From the NCBI GenBank assembly GCA_023386635.1, contig JAEWJH010000002.1:1-39419 (forward strand): a DNA stretch of 39,419 nt, written 5' to 3'. The position numbers and the translations under genes were made by a program. Shown here piece by piece: positions 7,382-15,855 of the stretch. A model generated the notes under the pieces. That model was given only the letters and a program-made list of their open reading frames with translations. It made no database searches and was not told the DNA's origin. The stretch comes from Pseudomonadota bacterium (GTDB taxonomy: Bacteria; Pseudomonadota; Alphaproteobacteria; Rhizobiales; Xanthobacteraceae). How positions within the stretch are numbered: position 1 is the stretch's first letter; every line of letters starts with the position of its first letter.

Positions 7382-8359
7382 ATGGTTGCGGCAATACGCG
7401 TTCACAAACTCGGCGGTCCGGATGTCCTGACCTACGAAGACGTCGAGGTGCCCGCGCCGGGCCAGGGCCAGGTCAAGGTCAAGCAGCATGCCTGCGGCGT
7501 GAACTTCATCGACACTTATTTCCGCGAAGGCGCTTATCCGTCGCCGGTCGGCCTGCCATTCGTGGCGGGCAATGAAGGCGCGGGCGAGGTGATCGCCGTC
7601 GGTCCGGGCGTGACCGATCTCAAGGTCGGCGACCGCATCGCCTATGTGGTGGCGCTTGGCGCCTACGCGGCGGAACGGCTACTGCCGGCCGACCGTGTGG
7701 TCAAACTGCCGGACAATATCAGCTACGAGCAGGCCGCCGGCATGATGCTCAAGGGCATGACGGTGCAATATCTGCTCAACCGCACCTTCAAGGTCGGCAA
7801 GGGCACCATCGCGCTGATCCACGCCGCGGCGGGCGGTGTCGGCCTGATCGCCTGTCAGTGGGCCAACCACCTCGGCGCCACGGTGATCGGCACCGTCGGC
7901 TCAAAGGAGAAGGCCACGCTCGCCAAGGCCAACGGCGCGCATCACACGATCCTCTATCGCGACGAAAATTTCGTGGAGCGGGTGAAGGAGATTACCAGCG
8001 GCAAGCTGTGCGACGTGGTCTATGACGGCATCGGCAAGGACACGTTCCCGGCCTCGCTCGATTGCATCCGTCCGCTCGGCATGTTCGTGAGCTTCGGCAG
8101 CGCCTCCGGCCAGATCGCCGCGTTCAACATCAACATCCTGCAGACCAAAGGTTCGCTGTTCGCCAGCCGTCCGACGCTGAACCACTATGTGGCCAAGCGC
8201 GAGGATCTGGTCGCGACCGCGCAGGACCTGTTCGACAAGGTCGGCTCCGGGGCGGTGACGATTCCGATCAACCAGAAATACGCGCTCAAGGACGCGCAGA
8301 AGGCGCACCGCGATCTGGAAGGGCGCGGGACGACTGGGTCGTCGATCCTGATCCCATAG
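7382..8359 (+). CDS. Zinc-independent NAD(P)H:quinone oxidoreductase
   Basis: A 325-residue medium-chain dehydrogenase/reductase of the quinone oxidoreductase (Qor) group. It has the N-terminal GroES-like domain (IRVHKLGGPDVLTYEDV, FIDTYFREGAYP, GNEGAGEVIAVGPGV) and the Rossmann domain with HAAAGGVGLIACQWA. The Cys/Glu zinc ligands of alcohol dehydrogenases are absent, as expected for Qor. It ends with the LEGRGTTGSSILIP tail typical of the group. The start has GGAG about ten bases upstream. It sits 23 bases before the hydroxyisourate hydrolase gene, so it may be co-transcribed with the urate genes, though a role in purine breakdown is not implied by the family. Confidence 0.88.
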   Translation: MVAAIRVHKLGGPDVLTYEDVEVPAPGQGQVKVKQHACGVNFIDTYFREGAYPSPVGLPFVAGNEGAGEVIAVGPGVTDLKVGDRIAYVVALGAYAAERLLPADRVVKLPDNISYEQAAGMMLKGMTVQYLLNRTFKVGKGTIALIHAAAGGVGLIACQWANHLGATVIGTVGSKEKATLAKANGAHHTILYRDENFVERVKEITSGKLCDVVYDGIGKDTFPASLDCIRPLGMFVSFGSASGQIAAFNINILQTKGSLFASRPTLNHYVAKREDLVATAQDLFDKVGSGAVTIPINQKYALKDAQKAHRDLEGRGTTGSSILIP

Positions 8360-8382
8360 GCATAGGATCGCGATTGATCTCC

Positions 8383-8709
8383 ATGCCGCGTTTGACGACG
8401 CATGTGCTCGACACCGCCCGCGGCGCACCCGCCGCGGGCTTGCGCGTTCTCGTGCGCCGTGCAGGCGAGAGCGCGGTGGTGGCAGACGCCGTGACCAATG
8501 CCGATGGCCGGATCAGCCCGCTGTGGGAAGGCCCCGCGGGCCGCTACGCGCTCGAATTCCACGCCGGCGATTATCTGCGCGGGACCAAGGCGACACTGAC
8601 CGATCCGCCGTTTATCGACCGCGTTCCGGTGGAGATCGCGCTGGAAAGCGACAGTCATGTGCCGCTGCTGCTGTCGCCGTTCGGCTATTCGGTTTACCGC
8701 GGAAGCTGA
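8383..8709 (+). CDS. uraH: 5-hydroxyisourate hydrolase (transthyretin-like)
   Basis: A 108-residue protein of the transthyretin-related HIUase family, which hydrolyses 5-hydroxyisourate to OHCU in urate breakdown. The N-terminal LTTHVLDTARG contains the catalytic His, the middle has an Arg/Gly-rich turn (GPAGRYALEFHAGDYL), and the protein ends in SPFGYSVYRGS, whose YRGS tetrapeptide is the family signature that separates it from true transthyretin. The ATG at 8383 puts the LTTHVLD motif at residue 4 as usual. It is followed after three bases by the puuD gene, forming a urate-to-allantoate set. Confidence 0.92.
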   Translation: MPRLTTHVLDTARGAPAAGLRVLVRRAGESAVVADAVTNADGRISPLWEGPAGRYALEFHAGDYLRGTKATLTDPPFIDRVPVEIALESDSHVPLLLSPFGYSVYRGS

Positions 8710-8712
8710 CCG

Positions 8713-9894
8713 ATGGATGTGTTTCTCGGCGAATGGCTGAACCTGCTGGTGCGCTGGGCGCACATGATCGTGGGCATCGCCTGGATCGGAACGTCGTTCT
8801 ATTTCATGTCGCTCGACTACACGCTCGACACCAAGGAGCGCAAAAGCGAGGGCGTCTATGGCACCGCATGGCAGGTGCATGGCGGCGGCTTCTATCACGT
8901 CGAGAAGTTCACCGTCGCGCCGCCGCATCTGCCGGCGCATCTGCACTGGTTCAAGTGGGACGCCTATCTCACCTTCATGAGCGGCTTCCTGCTGCTGATC
9001 GTTCAATATTATTTTCACGCCGACGCTTATCTGATCGACCCTGCGGTGATGGCGCTGACGCGCTGGGAGGCTATCGGCATTTCCGTTGCCGGGCTCGCGG
9101 CCGGCTGGCTGATCTATGACGGGATCTGCCGCTCGCCGCTCGGGCGCGACGCGCGCGTGCTCGGCCTGTGCATCTTCGTGCTGATCCTCGCCGCTGCGTT
9201 CGGCTTCACCAAGGTGTTCTCGGCGCGAGGGGCGTTTATCCATGTCGGCGCTTTCGTCGGCACGATCATGGCGTTCAACGTGTTCGCCATCATCGTTCCG
9301 AATCAGAAGGTTATGGTCGCCCAATTGATGCGCGGCGAGACGCCGGATGCCTGGCGCGGCGCCATGGGCAAGCAGCGTTCGACCCACAACAACTATCTCA
9401 CCTTGCCCGTGCTGGTGATGATGGTGTCGCCGCACTATCCGTTCCTGTCGTCGCATCCGCAATCGTGGCTGGTGGTCGCCTTGATCCTGATTTGCGGCGC
9501 CACGATCCGCCACTACATCAACCGCGCCGAAGCGGGCGATGACTGGAACCGATACGGCTGGGCGGCGCCGGTCGCGGCTTTCGCGCTGTTGGCGGCGATC
9601 TATGTGACTGCGCCGCGCGAGGTCTCTCTCGGCACCGGCGCGGTGTCCGACGCCGCGGCGCTGACGCTGGTGCAGAAACATTGCGTGATGTGCCACGCGC
9701 GCAAGCCGACCCACGAGAGCTTCTCCGAACCGCCGAAGAACGTGGTGTTGGAAACGATCGCCGACATGAAGAAATATGCGCCGCTGATGTTCGCGCAGGC
9801 CGTGCAGAACAAGGCGATGCCGCTCGGCAACCAGACCGGCATGACCGACGACGAACGCGCCGAACTCGGGCGCTGGATCAAGGGGCAGCGATGA
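8713..9894 (+). CDS. puuD: Membrane urate hydroxylase PuuD with C-terminal cytochrome c domain
   Basis: A 393-residue integral membrane protein of the PuuD family, which oxidises urate to 5-hydroxyisourate and passes electrons to the respiratory chain instead of making peroxide. The N-terminal part (residues 1-300) has about eight membrane helices with the conserved RWAHMIVGIAWIGTSFYF, GGGFYHVEKF and HWFKWDAYLT blocks. A C-terminal periplasmic cytochrome c domain carries the haem motif CVMCH (Cys324, Cys327, His328) and a likely Met ligand in KAMPLGNQTGM. The gene starts three bases after uraH and shares an ATGA overlap with allC, so the three are probably translated as a unit. Confidence 0.93.
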   Translation: MDVFLGEWLNLLVRWAHMIVGIAWIGTSFYFMSLDYTLDTKERKSEGVYGTAWQVHGGGFYHVEKFTVAPPHLPAHLHWFKWDAYLTFMSGFLLLIVQYYFHADAYLIDPAVMALTRWEAIGISVAGLAAGWLIYDGICRSPLGRDARVLGLCIFVLILAAAFGFTKVFSARGAFIHVGAFVGTIMAFNVFAIIVPNQKVMVAQLMRGETPDAWRGAMGKQRSTHNNYLTLPVLVMMVSPHYPFLSSHPQSWLVVALILICGATIRHYINRAEAGDDWNRYGWAAPVAAFALLAAIYVTAPREVSLGTGAVSDAAALTLVQKHCVMCHARKPTHESFSEPPKNVVLETIADMKKYAPLMFAQAVQNKAMPLGNQTGMTDDERAELGRWIKGQR

Positions 9895-11129
9895 ATCTCA
9901 ATCCCCAGGAACTGGGCCGGCGTGCCGAACAGATGATCCGCGAACTGGCGCCGATCTCCGCCGAGCCGGACCGGCTGGTGCGGCTGTTCCTGTCGCCGCA
10001 GCATCGTCAGGCCGCCGATGTGGTCGCGCGCTGGATGCGCGAGGCCGGCATGACCGTCACCCAGGACGCGCTCGGCACGCTGCGCGGCCGCGCCGGTCCC
10101 GGCAAACGGCTGCTGCTCGGCTCGCATATCGACAGCGTGATCGATGCGGGAAATTACGACGGACCACTCGGCGTCATCGTCGGTATCCTCACCGTCGCGC
10201 ATTTCCACAAGCTCGGCTGGCCGCTGCCGTTCGGCATCGACGTGCTGGCGTTCGGCGACGAGGAGGGCTCGCGGTTTCCCTCGACCCTGTCGTCGTCATC
10301 GGCCGTCGCCGGCATTTTCGAGCATCACACCCTGACCGAAGTCGACAGCAACGGCGTGACGATCGCCGACGCCTTGAGGGCCTTCGGCAAGAACCCGGCC
10401 GACATCGACAAGGCGAAATACAATCCGGACGACGTACTCGCTTATGTGGAAACGCATATCGAGCAGGGGCCGGCGCTGGAGGCGGCGAACGAGCCGCTCG
10501 GCGTCGTGGTCGGCATCGTCGGGCAGAGCCGGCTGCGCATCGTGGTGACGGGCGAGGCCGGGCACGCCGGCACTGTGCCGATGCCGATGCGCCGCGACGC
10601 GCTCGCCGGCGCGGCCGAGATGGTGCTGTTCGTCGAGACGCTGGCGCGCGAGCATGCGGGCGACGCCATGGTCGCGACCGTCGGCAAGATCGACGCGCAG
10701 CCGGGCGCGACCAACATCATTCCCGGCGTGGTGACCTTCACGCTGGATCTGCGCTGCATGGACGACGCCGTACGCGAGGCTGCGGTCGCCCGCTTCGGCC
10801 GAGAAGTTGCCGCCATCGCACAACGGCGGAAGCTCGAGGCGGTCATCGAGCCATTTCACGATGTCGTCGCCACGCCTTGCGATCCGAAACTTCAGGACGG
10901 TCTCGCCAAGGCGATCGAAAGCCTCGGCCATACGCCGCTGCGGCTGCCGTCCGGCGCCGGTCACGACGCGCAGGCGATGGCGAAGCTGTGTCCCGCCGCG
11001 ATGATGTTCGTGCGCTGCAAGGGCGGCATCAGCCACAATCCGGCGGAGTTCACCAGCGAAGCGGATATGGGCGAGGCGGTCGCGGCGATGATCCGCTTCG
11101 TCGAAAATTACAAGCCGTCAATCGAGTAA
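9891..11129 (+). CDS. allC: Allantoate amidohydrolase (M20 family)
   Basis: A 412-residue binuclear-metal amidohydrolase of the M20/AllC-HyuC family. Expected metal ligands are visible: His in GSHIDSV, Asp in NYDGPLG, Glu in FGDEEGSRFP, His in ETHIEQGP and His in GISHNPAEF. The dimerisation domain carries GEAGHAGTVPM and the GATNIIPG block. The family includes allantoate amidohydrolase, ureidoglycine-related enzymes and N-carbamoyl amino-acid hydrolases; the position directly after uraH-puuD favours allantoate as substrate. Translation starts in the ATGA overlap with puuD. Its last 12 bases overlap the convergent bioD gene. Confidence 0.88.
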   Translation: MNLNPQELGRRAEQMIRELAPISAEPDRLVRLFLSPQHRQAADVVARWMREAGMTVTQDALGTLRGRAGPGKRLLLGSHIDSVIDAGNYDGPLGVIVGILTVAHFHKLGWPLPFGIDVLAFGDEEGSRFPSTLSSSSAVAGIFEHHTLTEVDSNGVTIADALRAFGKNPADIDKAKYNPDDVLAYVETHIEQGPALEAANEPLGVVVGIVGQSRLRIVVTGEAGHAGTVPMPMRRDALAGAAEMVLFVETLAREHAGDAMVATVGKIDAQPGATNIIPGVVTFTLDLRCMDDAVREAAVARFGREVAAIAQRRKLEAVIEPFHDVVATPCDPKLQDGLAKAIESLGHTPLRLPSGAGHDAQAMAKLCPAAMMFVRCKGGISHNPAEFTSEADMGEAVAAMIRFVENYKPSIE

Positions 11130-11798
11130 CGCGGCAAGGTCCGCGAATGCCGGATGCCCGGTCTCGGCGTCGGGCAGCCGTGGAATGCCGACGACCGGCA
11201 CGCCTTTGCCGAACCGCTCCAGCGTCGCGACCGTATCCGCCAGGTCGACGGTGCTGTTGACGCTGTCGCTGACGGCGATGGCGCGCACATCGAGCCGCGC
11301 CAGCTCCAGCACAGTGAGCGCCGTCAGCGTGTGGCTGATGGTGCCCAGATAACTCCCGGTGACGAGCAGGACGGGGGCGGCCAGCGCCACCATCCAGTCG
11401 AGCACGGTTTTCTCATCGTCGAGCGGCACCATGACGCCGCCGACGCCCTCGATCAGAAGCGTGCCGTTGTTCATCGTTATCCGCTCGCGGCAGAAGCCGA
11501 TCAGCGCATCCACATCGAGCGCGCGGCCTTCCCGCGCGGCGGCGAGATCGGGCGCGAGTGGCGCGCGATAGCGCCATGGCGCGATGCGGGCGATAGTCTC
11601 ATCATCCGTTGATTGTCTGAGCGCGCGCAGCAGGCATCCGGCATCGCTGGTCGCTGCCTCAAGCGGATCATAGCCGCTCATCACCGGCTTCAGCGCATCG
11701 ACTGCGCGGCCGTCATCTCGCCAATGACGAACAAGACCGGCGGAGACGAATGTCTTGCCAATGTCAGTCCCGGTCGATGTGACGAACAGCGTGCCCAT
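11118..11798 (-). CDS. bioD: Dethiobiotin synthetase
   Basis: A 226-residue enzyme that closes the ureido ring of dethiobiotin from 7,8-diaminopelargonate, CO2 and ATP. The P-loop is at the N-terminus (TSTGTDIGKTFVS, residues 8-20), followed by KPVMSGYDP and the acidic LLIEGVGGVMVPLDD block, then LVTGSYLGTISHTLTAL, all standard for BioD. It starts seven bases after the bioF stop on the same strand and is therefore the second gene of a bioF-bioD pair. Its 3' end overlaps allC by 12 bases. Confidence 0.93.
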   Translation of the reverse strand: MGTLFVTSTGTDIGKTFVSAGLVRHWRDDGRAVDALKPVMSGYDPLEAATSDAGCLLRALRQSTDDETIARIAPWRYRAPLAPDLAAAREGRALDVDALIGFCRERITMNNGTLLIEGVGGVMVPLDDEKTVLDWMVALAAPVLLVTGSYLGTISHTLTALTVLELARLDVRAIAVSDSVNSTVDLADTVATLERFGKGVPVVGIPRLPDAETGHPAFADLAALLD

Positions 11799-11804
11799 CG
11801 GTGC

Positions 11805-12977
11805 TCAGGCCATGATGCGGTTGCGCACGATCCCGGCCAGCCGTTCGATCTCGGCGACCGGATGCTGCGCGGTGAAGGTCAGCCGCAGACGCGCCGTTCC
11901 CATCGGCACGGTCGGCGGACGGATGCCGGCGACGAGAAAGCCCTCGTCAACCAGGCTGCGTGACGCTGCCATGGTCGCGTCCGCGTCGCCGATCAGGACT
12001 GGAACAATCGGGCTCTGTGCATCGGGAAGGTTGGTCAGCCGGGTGAACAGCCGCGCCTTTACGAGCGGCTGCGCGATATAGGCCTTGTCGGTCTCGATCA
12101 GGTCGAGCGCGGCGATGGCGGCGGCGACCATCGCCGCCGGCAGGCCGGTCGAATAGACGAAAGTGCGTGCGCGGTTCTTCATCAGCTCGATCACCGGCGC
12201 CGATGCGGCAAGATAGCCGCCATAGCTGCCGATCGCTTTCGACAGCGTGCCCATCTGCAACGGCACGTCGGCGCGCGCCGAGCCGCGACCGTTCGAGAGC
12301 ACGCCGAGGCCGTGCGCATCGTCGGTCATCAGCCATGCGGCATAGCGCTGCGCGAGGGGCGCCATCGCGTCGAGCGGCGCGAGGTCGCCATCCATGGAGA
12401 ACACGCCGTCGGTAACGATCAGCGCGCGCTGCGCGTCGCCGCGATGCTCTTTGAGCAGCTCTTCCAGATGATCGAGATCGTTGTGGCGGAAGGTGACAAC
12501 CTTGCCGCGGCTCAACTGCGCCCCGGACCAGAGACAGGCATGTGCGAGTTCGTCCACCAGCACCAGATCGTCCGGCCCGGCCAGCACCGGGATGATGCCG
12601 CTGTTGGCGAGATAGCCGGAACCGAACACGCAGGCGGCGTCCGTGCCTTTCAGGCGAGAGAGCCGCTGCTCCAGCTGCGCGAACAGCGGATGATTGCCGG
12701 TAATCAGCCGTGACGCGCCGGAGCCGACGCCATAGGTTTCGATCGCCGCGATGGCGGCTTGTTTCACCGCCGGGTGCTGGCTGAGATTGAGATAATCGTT
12801 GCAGCTGAACGAGAGCAGGCGACGGCCCTCGCGCTCGACCCACATCCCGTCGGTCCGGTGCGTGTCGATGACGCGCCGCGTCAGCCCGCGTTCGGCGATG
12901 GAGTCGAGTTTGTCCCGCGCGAAGGCGTCGAGCGTGCTGGATCCGGCGTGATTGTCGGCAAGGTCGGGCTGTGACAT
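11805..12977 (-). CDS. bioF: 8-amino-7-oxononanoate synthase
   Basis: A 390-residue PLP enzyme of the alpha-oxoamine synthase family that condenses pimeloyl-thioester with L-alanine in biotin synthesis. Visible blocks: SFSCNDYLNLSQHP, the glycine-rich GVGSGASRLITGNHPLF, FGSGYLANSG, the TDDAHGLGVL aspartate that contacts the PLP ring, and the PLP lysine in GTLSKAIGSYGGY. The start at 12977 is chosen over 13019 because the upstream residues do not resemble the family and would run into the bioA ribosome-binding site. bioD follows on the same strand; bioA is divergent with only 46 bases between start codons. Confidence 0.92.
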   Translation of the reverse strand: MSQPDLADNHAGSSTLDAFARDKLDSIAERGLTRRVIDTHRTDGMWVEREGRRLLSFSCNDYLNLSQHPAVKQAAIAAIETYGVGSGASRLITGNHPLFAQLEQRLSRLKGTDAACVFGSGYLANSGIIPVLAGPDDLVLVDELAHACLWSGAQLSRGKVVTFRHNDLDHLEELLKEHRGDAQRALIVTDGVFSMDGDLAPLDAMAPLAQRYAAWLMTDDAHGLGVLSNGRGSARADVPLQMGTLSKAIGSYGGYLAASAPVIELMKNRARTFVYSTGLPAAMVAAAIAALDLIETDKAYIAQPLVKARLFTRLTNLPDAQSPIVPVLIGDADATMAASRSLVDEGFLVAGIRPPTVPMGTARLRLTFTAQHPVAEIERLAGIVRNRIMA

Positions 12978-13023
12978 ATGCGGGGAAAATGCCCGCTGTG
13001 GCGCGGGAAGGGAAGTCACAATT

Positions 13024-14301
13024 ATGCCGAGCGACGGAAAACGCGATCCCGACTGGCTGACGGCCGGGCGCGGCCATGTCTGGTGGCCCTATACGCAGAT
13101 GCAGACCGCGCCGGCTCCGCTGCCGGTCGTGCGCACCCACGGCACGCGGCTCGTGCTCGCCGACGGGCGTGAGCTGATCGATGGCGTCGCGTCCTGGTGG
13201 ACCGCCTGTCATGGCTACAACCATCCGCATATCCACGCGGCGGTCGAGCACCAGCTCGCGCAGATGCCGCATGTGATGTTCGCCGGCATCGCCCATGAGC
13301 AGCCGCTGCGGTTGGCGCAACGGCTCGCCGCGCATCTGCCGGGTGACCTCGATCATGTGTTCTATTCGGATTCCGGTTCGGTCGCCGTCGAGATCGCCCT
13401 GAAGATGACGATGCAATACTGGCTCAACCGCGAGGACAGTTCGCGCACGCGCTTCGTGTCGTTCAGGAACGGCTATCACGGTGACACCGCTGGTGCGATG
13501 GCGGTGAGCGGGCCGGGCGAGGGCATGCACGGCACCTTCGCCGGTTTGTTGCCGGAGCAGTTCGTCATGCCGCTGCCGGTCGACCGCGCCAGCGAGGCGG
13601 CGCTGTCCGGGTTTCTCGCCGTGCATCACGAGGCGATCGCCGGGATGATCGTCGAACCGCTCGTGCAAGGCGCGGGCGGCATGCTGTTTCATGAACCGGC
13701 GGTGCTCAAGACGCTGCGCGAACTGTGCGACCGCCACGGCATCCTGCTGATCTTCGACGAGATATTCACCGGCTTCGGCCGCACCGGCACGATGTTCGCC
13801 TGCGAGCAGGCCGGCGTCGCGCCGGATATCATCACGCTGTCGAAGGGACTGACCGGGGGCACCATGACACTGGCCGCGACGGTCGCCAATGCGCGTGTCT
13901 ATGCAGGCTTTCTGAGCGACGATCTGGAAAAGGCCCTGATGCATGGCCCGACCTTCATGGGCAATGCGCTCGCCTGCGCGGCAGCGAATGCGTCGCTCGA
14001 TCTGTTCGAGCGCGAGCCGCGGCTGCAGCAGGTGGCGCGGATCGCGGCGCAGATGCGCGTCGAACTGGAGCCGTGCCGCGCGCTGCCGGGCGTGGGCGAC
14101 GTGCGGGTGATGGGCGCCATCGGCGTGGTCGAGATGGAGCGGATCGACGATCTCGCGGCGCTGCGCGCGCGTTTTGTCGAAGAGGGCGTGTTCCTTCGGC
14201 CGTTTGGCAAGACTGTCTATCTGACGCCAAGCTTCACGATCGAGGCGGATGACCTTAGCCGGCTGACGGGGGCCATCGGACGAGTGTTGCGCGCGTTGTA
14301 A
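13024..14301 (+). CDS. bioA: Adenosylmethionine-8-amino-7-oxononanoate aminotransferase
   Basis: A 425-residue class III aminotransferase that makes 7,8-diaminopelargonate using S-adenosylmethionine as amino donor. BioA-specific N-terminal residues are clear: HVWWPYTQMQTAPAP and LVLADGRELIDGVASWWTACHGYNHP. The PLP domain has YSDSGSVAVEIALKM, RNGYHGDT, the IFDEIFTGFGRTG aspartate, and the lysine in TLSKGLTGG. The ATG at 13024 has a purine-rich GGGAAGGGAAG upstream. It is transcribed away from bioF-bioD; bioB is not in the window. A Bradyrhizobium-type repeat follows its stop codon. Confidence 0.93.
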   Translation: MPSDGKRDPDWLTAGRGHVWWPYTQMQTAPAPLPVVRTHGTRLVLADGRELIDGVASWWTACHGYNHPHIHAAVEHQLAQMPHVMFAGIAHEQPLRLAQRLAAHLPGDLDHVFYSDSGSVAVEIALKMTMQYWLNREDSSRTRFVSFRNGYHGDTAGAMAVSGPGEGMHGTFAGLLPEQFVMPLPVDRASEAALSGFLAVHHEAIAGMIVEPLVQGAGGMLFHEPAVLKTLRELCDRHGILLIFDEIFTGFGRTGTMFACEQAGVAPDIITLSKGLTGGTMTLAATVANARVYAGFLSDDLEKALMHGPTFMGNALACAAANASLDLFEREPRLQQVARIAAQMRVELEPCRALPGVGDVRVMGAIGVVEMERIDDLAALRARFVEEGVFLRPFGKTVYLTPSFTIEADDLSRLTGAIGRVLRAL

Positions 14302-14311
14302 TAGGTATCGG

Positions 14312-14400
14312 CGTCATCGCCGGGCTTGTCCCGGCCATCCACGACTTTGGTGCCTCGCGGAGGAAAGACGTGGATGCCCGCAACAAGTGCGGGCATGACG
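14312..14400. repeat. Imperfect palindromic repeat (cgtcat...gccgg / ...gggcatgacg type)
   Basis: The block begins CGTCATCGCCGG and ends GCGGGCATGACG, with inner halves CTTGTCCCGGCCATCCACG and CGTGGATGCCCGC, giving a long imperfect hairpin. From memory, such elements are frequent between genes in Bradyrhizobium and Rhodopseudomonas; translated, they give the familiar spurious peptide beginning MPALVAGIHVF. It fills most of the 131 bases between bioA and the convergent rimO gene and may act as an RNA hairpin at both 3' ends. Confidence 0.75.
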
Positions 14401-14432
14401 GGGAGAGAGCGGAGCGCCATGGCGCAACCGCG

Positions 14433-15776
14433 TTAAATCCCCGCGACCGTGCCGTGCAGGTCGTATTCGTCGGCGCTCTTGATCCTGGCGGTGACGATCT
14501 CGCCGGGCTTGAGCTTGCGCCGCGTCGAGACATAAACCGCACCATCGATCTCCGGCGCGTCGGCTTTGGAGCGGCCCTTGACCACGGTGGGGCCGACCTC
14601 GTCGATGATGATCTGCTGCTGCGTGCCGACCTTGCGCTTGAGAAGCCGCGCGGAAATCGTCTGCTGGTGCTGCATGAAGCGATGCCAGCGCTCTTCTTTA
14701 ATTTCGTCCGGAACGGCATCGGCGAGCGCATTGGCCGGCGCGCCTGCCACCGGCTCGAACTTGAAACAGCCGACGCGGTCGAGCGCGGCTTCGTCGAGCC
14801 AGTCGAGCAGGAACTGGAAATCCTGTTCGGTCTCGCCAGGGAAGCCGACGATGAAGGTCGAGCGCAAGGCGAGGTCAGGGCAGATTTCGCGCCAGCGCTG
14901 AATGCGCGCGAGCTGTTTCTCCTGCGCGGCCGGACGCTTCATCCGCCGCAGCACGTCGGGGCTCGCGTGCTGGAACGGCACGTCGAGATAGGGCAGCACC
15001 TTGCCGGCGGCCATCAACTCGATCACTTCGTCCACATGCGGATAGGGATAAACGTAATGCAGCCGCACCCAGGCGCCGAGTTCGCCCAGCTCCGAGGCGA
15101 GGTCGTAGAAGCGGGCGCGCACGTCGCGGTCCTGCCAGCGGCTCGCGGCATATTTCACGTCAACGCCATAGGCTGACGTGTCCTGCGAGATCACCAGCAG
15201 TTCGCGCACGCCGGCCTTCACCAGCCGCTCGGCCTCGCGCAGCACATCCGCCGCCGGACGCGACACCAGATCGCCGCGCAGCTTCGGGATGATGCAGAAC
15301 GAGCATCGGTTGTTGCAGCCCTCGGAAATCTTCAGATAGGCGTAGTGCCGCGGCGTCAGCTTGATGCCTTCCGGCGGCACCAGATCGAGGAACGGATCGT
15401 GGCGCGGCGGCGCCGCCCGATGCACGGCGTCAAGCACGCTCTCATACTGCTGCGGCCCGGTGATCGACAGCACGTCGGGATATTTGGTGGCGATCTGCTC
15501 GGGCTCTGCGCCCATGCAGCCGGTCACGATCACCTTGCCGTTCTCGTTGAGCGCGTCGCCGATCGCGGCGAGCGACTCTTCCTTGGCGCTGTCGAGGAAC
15601 CCGCAGGTATTGACGATGACCAGATCGGCGCCGGGATGCTCGCGCACCAGCTCGTAGCCCTCGGCACGGAGCCGGGTGATGATCCGTTCGCTGTCGACCA
15701 GCGCCTTGGGACAGCCTAGCGAGACAAAGCTCACTTTCGGCGCGGCGGCGCTCATGATGGTTTCTTCGGTTGGCAT
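14433..15776 (-). CDS. rimO: Ribosomal protein S12 methylthiotransferase RimO
   Basis: A 447-residue radical-SAM enzyme that adds a methylthio group to the conserved aspartate of ribosomal protein S12. The N-terminal UPF0004 domain begins VSFVSLGCPKALVDSE and carries the cluster cysteines in LGCPK, VNTCGFLDSA and VTGCMG. The radical-SAM motif is SEGCNNRCSFC (Cys-x3-Cys-x2-Cys). RimO-type features are FLVSQDTSAYG-like (LLVISQDTSAYGVD), YVYPYP and a C-terminal TRAM domain from about residue 375. An alternative start at 15755 would remove seven residues; no Shine-Dalgarno sequence decides. Convergent with bioA and divergent from the binding-protein gene. Confidence 0.94.
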   Translation of the reverse strand: MPTEETIMSAAAPKVSFVSLGCPKALVDSERIITRLRAEGYELVREHPGADLVIVNTCGFLDSAKEESLAAIGDALNENGKVIVTGCMGAEPEQIATKYPDVLSITGPQQYESVLDAVHRAAPPRHDPFLDLVPPEGIKLTPRHYAYLKISEGCNNRCSFCIIPKLRGDLVSRPAADVLREAERLVKAGVRELLVISQDTSAYGVDVKYAASRWQDRDVRARFYDLASELGELGAWVRLHYVYPYPHVDEVIELMAAGKVLPYLDVPFQHASPDVLRRMKRPAAQEKQLARIQRWREICPDLALRSTFIVGFPGETEQDFQFLLDWLDEAALDRVGCFKFEPVAGAPANALADAVPDEIKEERWHRFMQHQQTISARLLKRKVGTQQQIIIDEVGPTVVKGRSKADAPEIDGAVYVSTRRKLKPGEIVTARIKSADEYDLHGTVAGI

Positions 15777-15804
15777 GGGTGGTCTGAGGTTGTCCCGCGG
15801 CAGG

Positions 15805-15855
15805 GGCTACCCGCAACCGGCGGCAAGATCAAGACAGCCCGCTTGGCGGGTAGCC
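15805..15855. promoter_or_regulatory. 10-bp perfect inverted repeat in the rimO/binding-protein divergent region
   Basis: GGCTACCCGC (15805-15814) and GCGGGTAGCC (15846-15855) are exact reverse complements separated by 31 bases. They lie 28-79 bases upstream of rimO and 110-161 bases upstream of the Bug-type gene. This could be a pair of operator half-sites or a leader hairpin; nothing in the window identifies a cognate regulator. Confidence 0.4.

Noticed and set aside
11947..13944. 665-codon minus-strand frame across bioF and bioA
   Set aside because: It is an out-of-frame shadow of bioF and antisense to bioA, both of which are clearly real.
14217..14420. Small frame with the peptide MPALVAGIHVF
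   Set aside because: This is the usual translation of the dispersed palindromic repeat at 14312-14400, not a gene.
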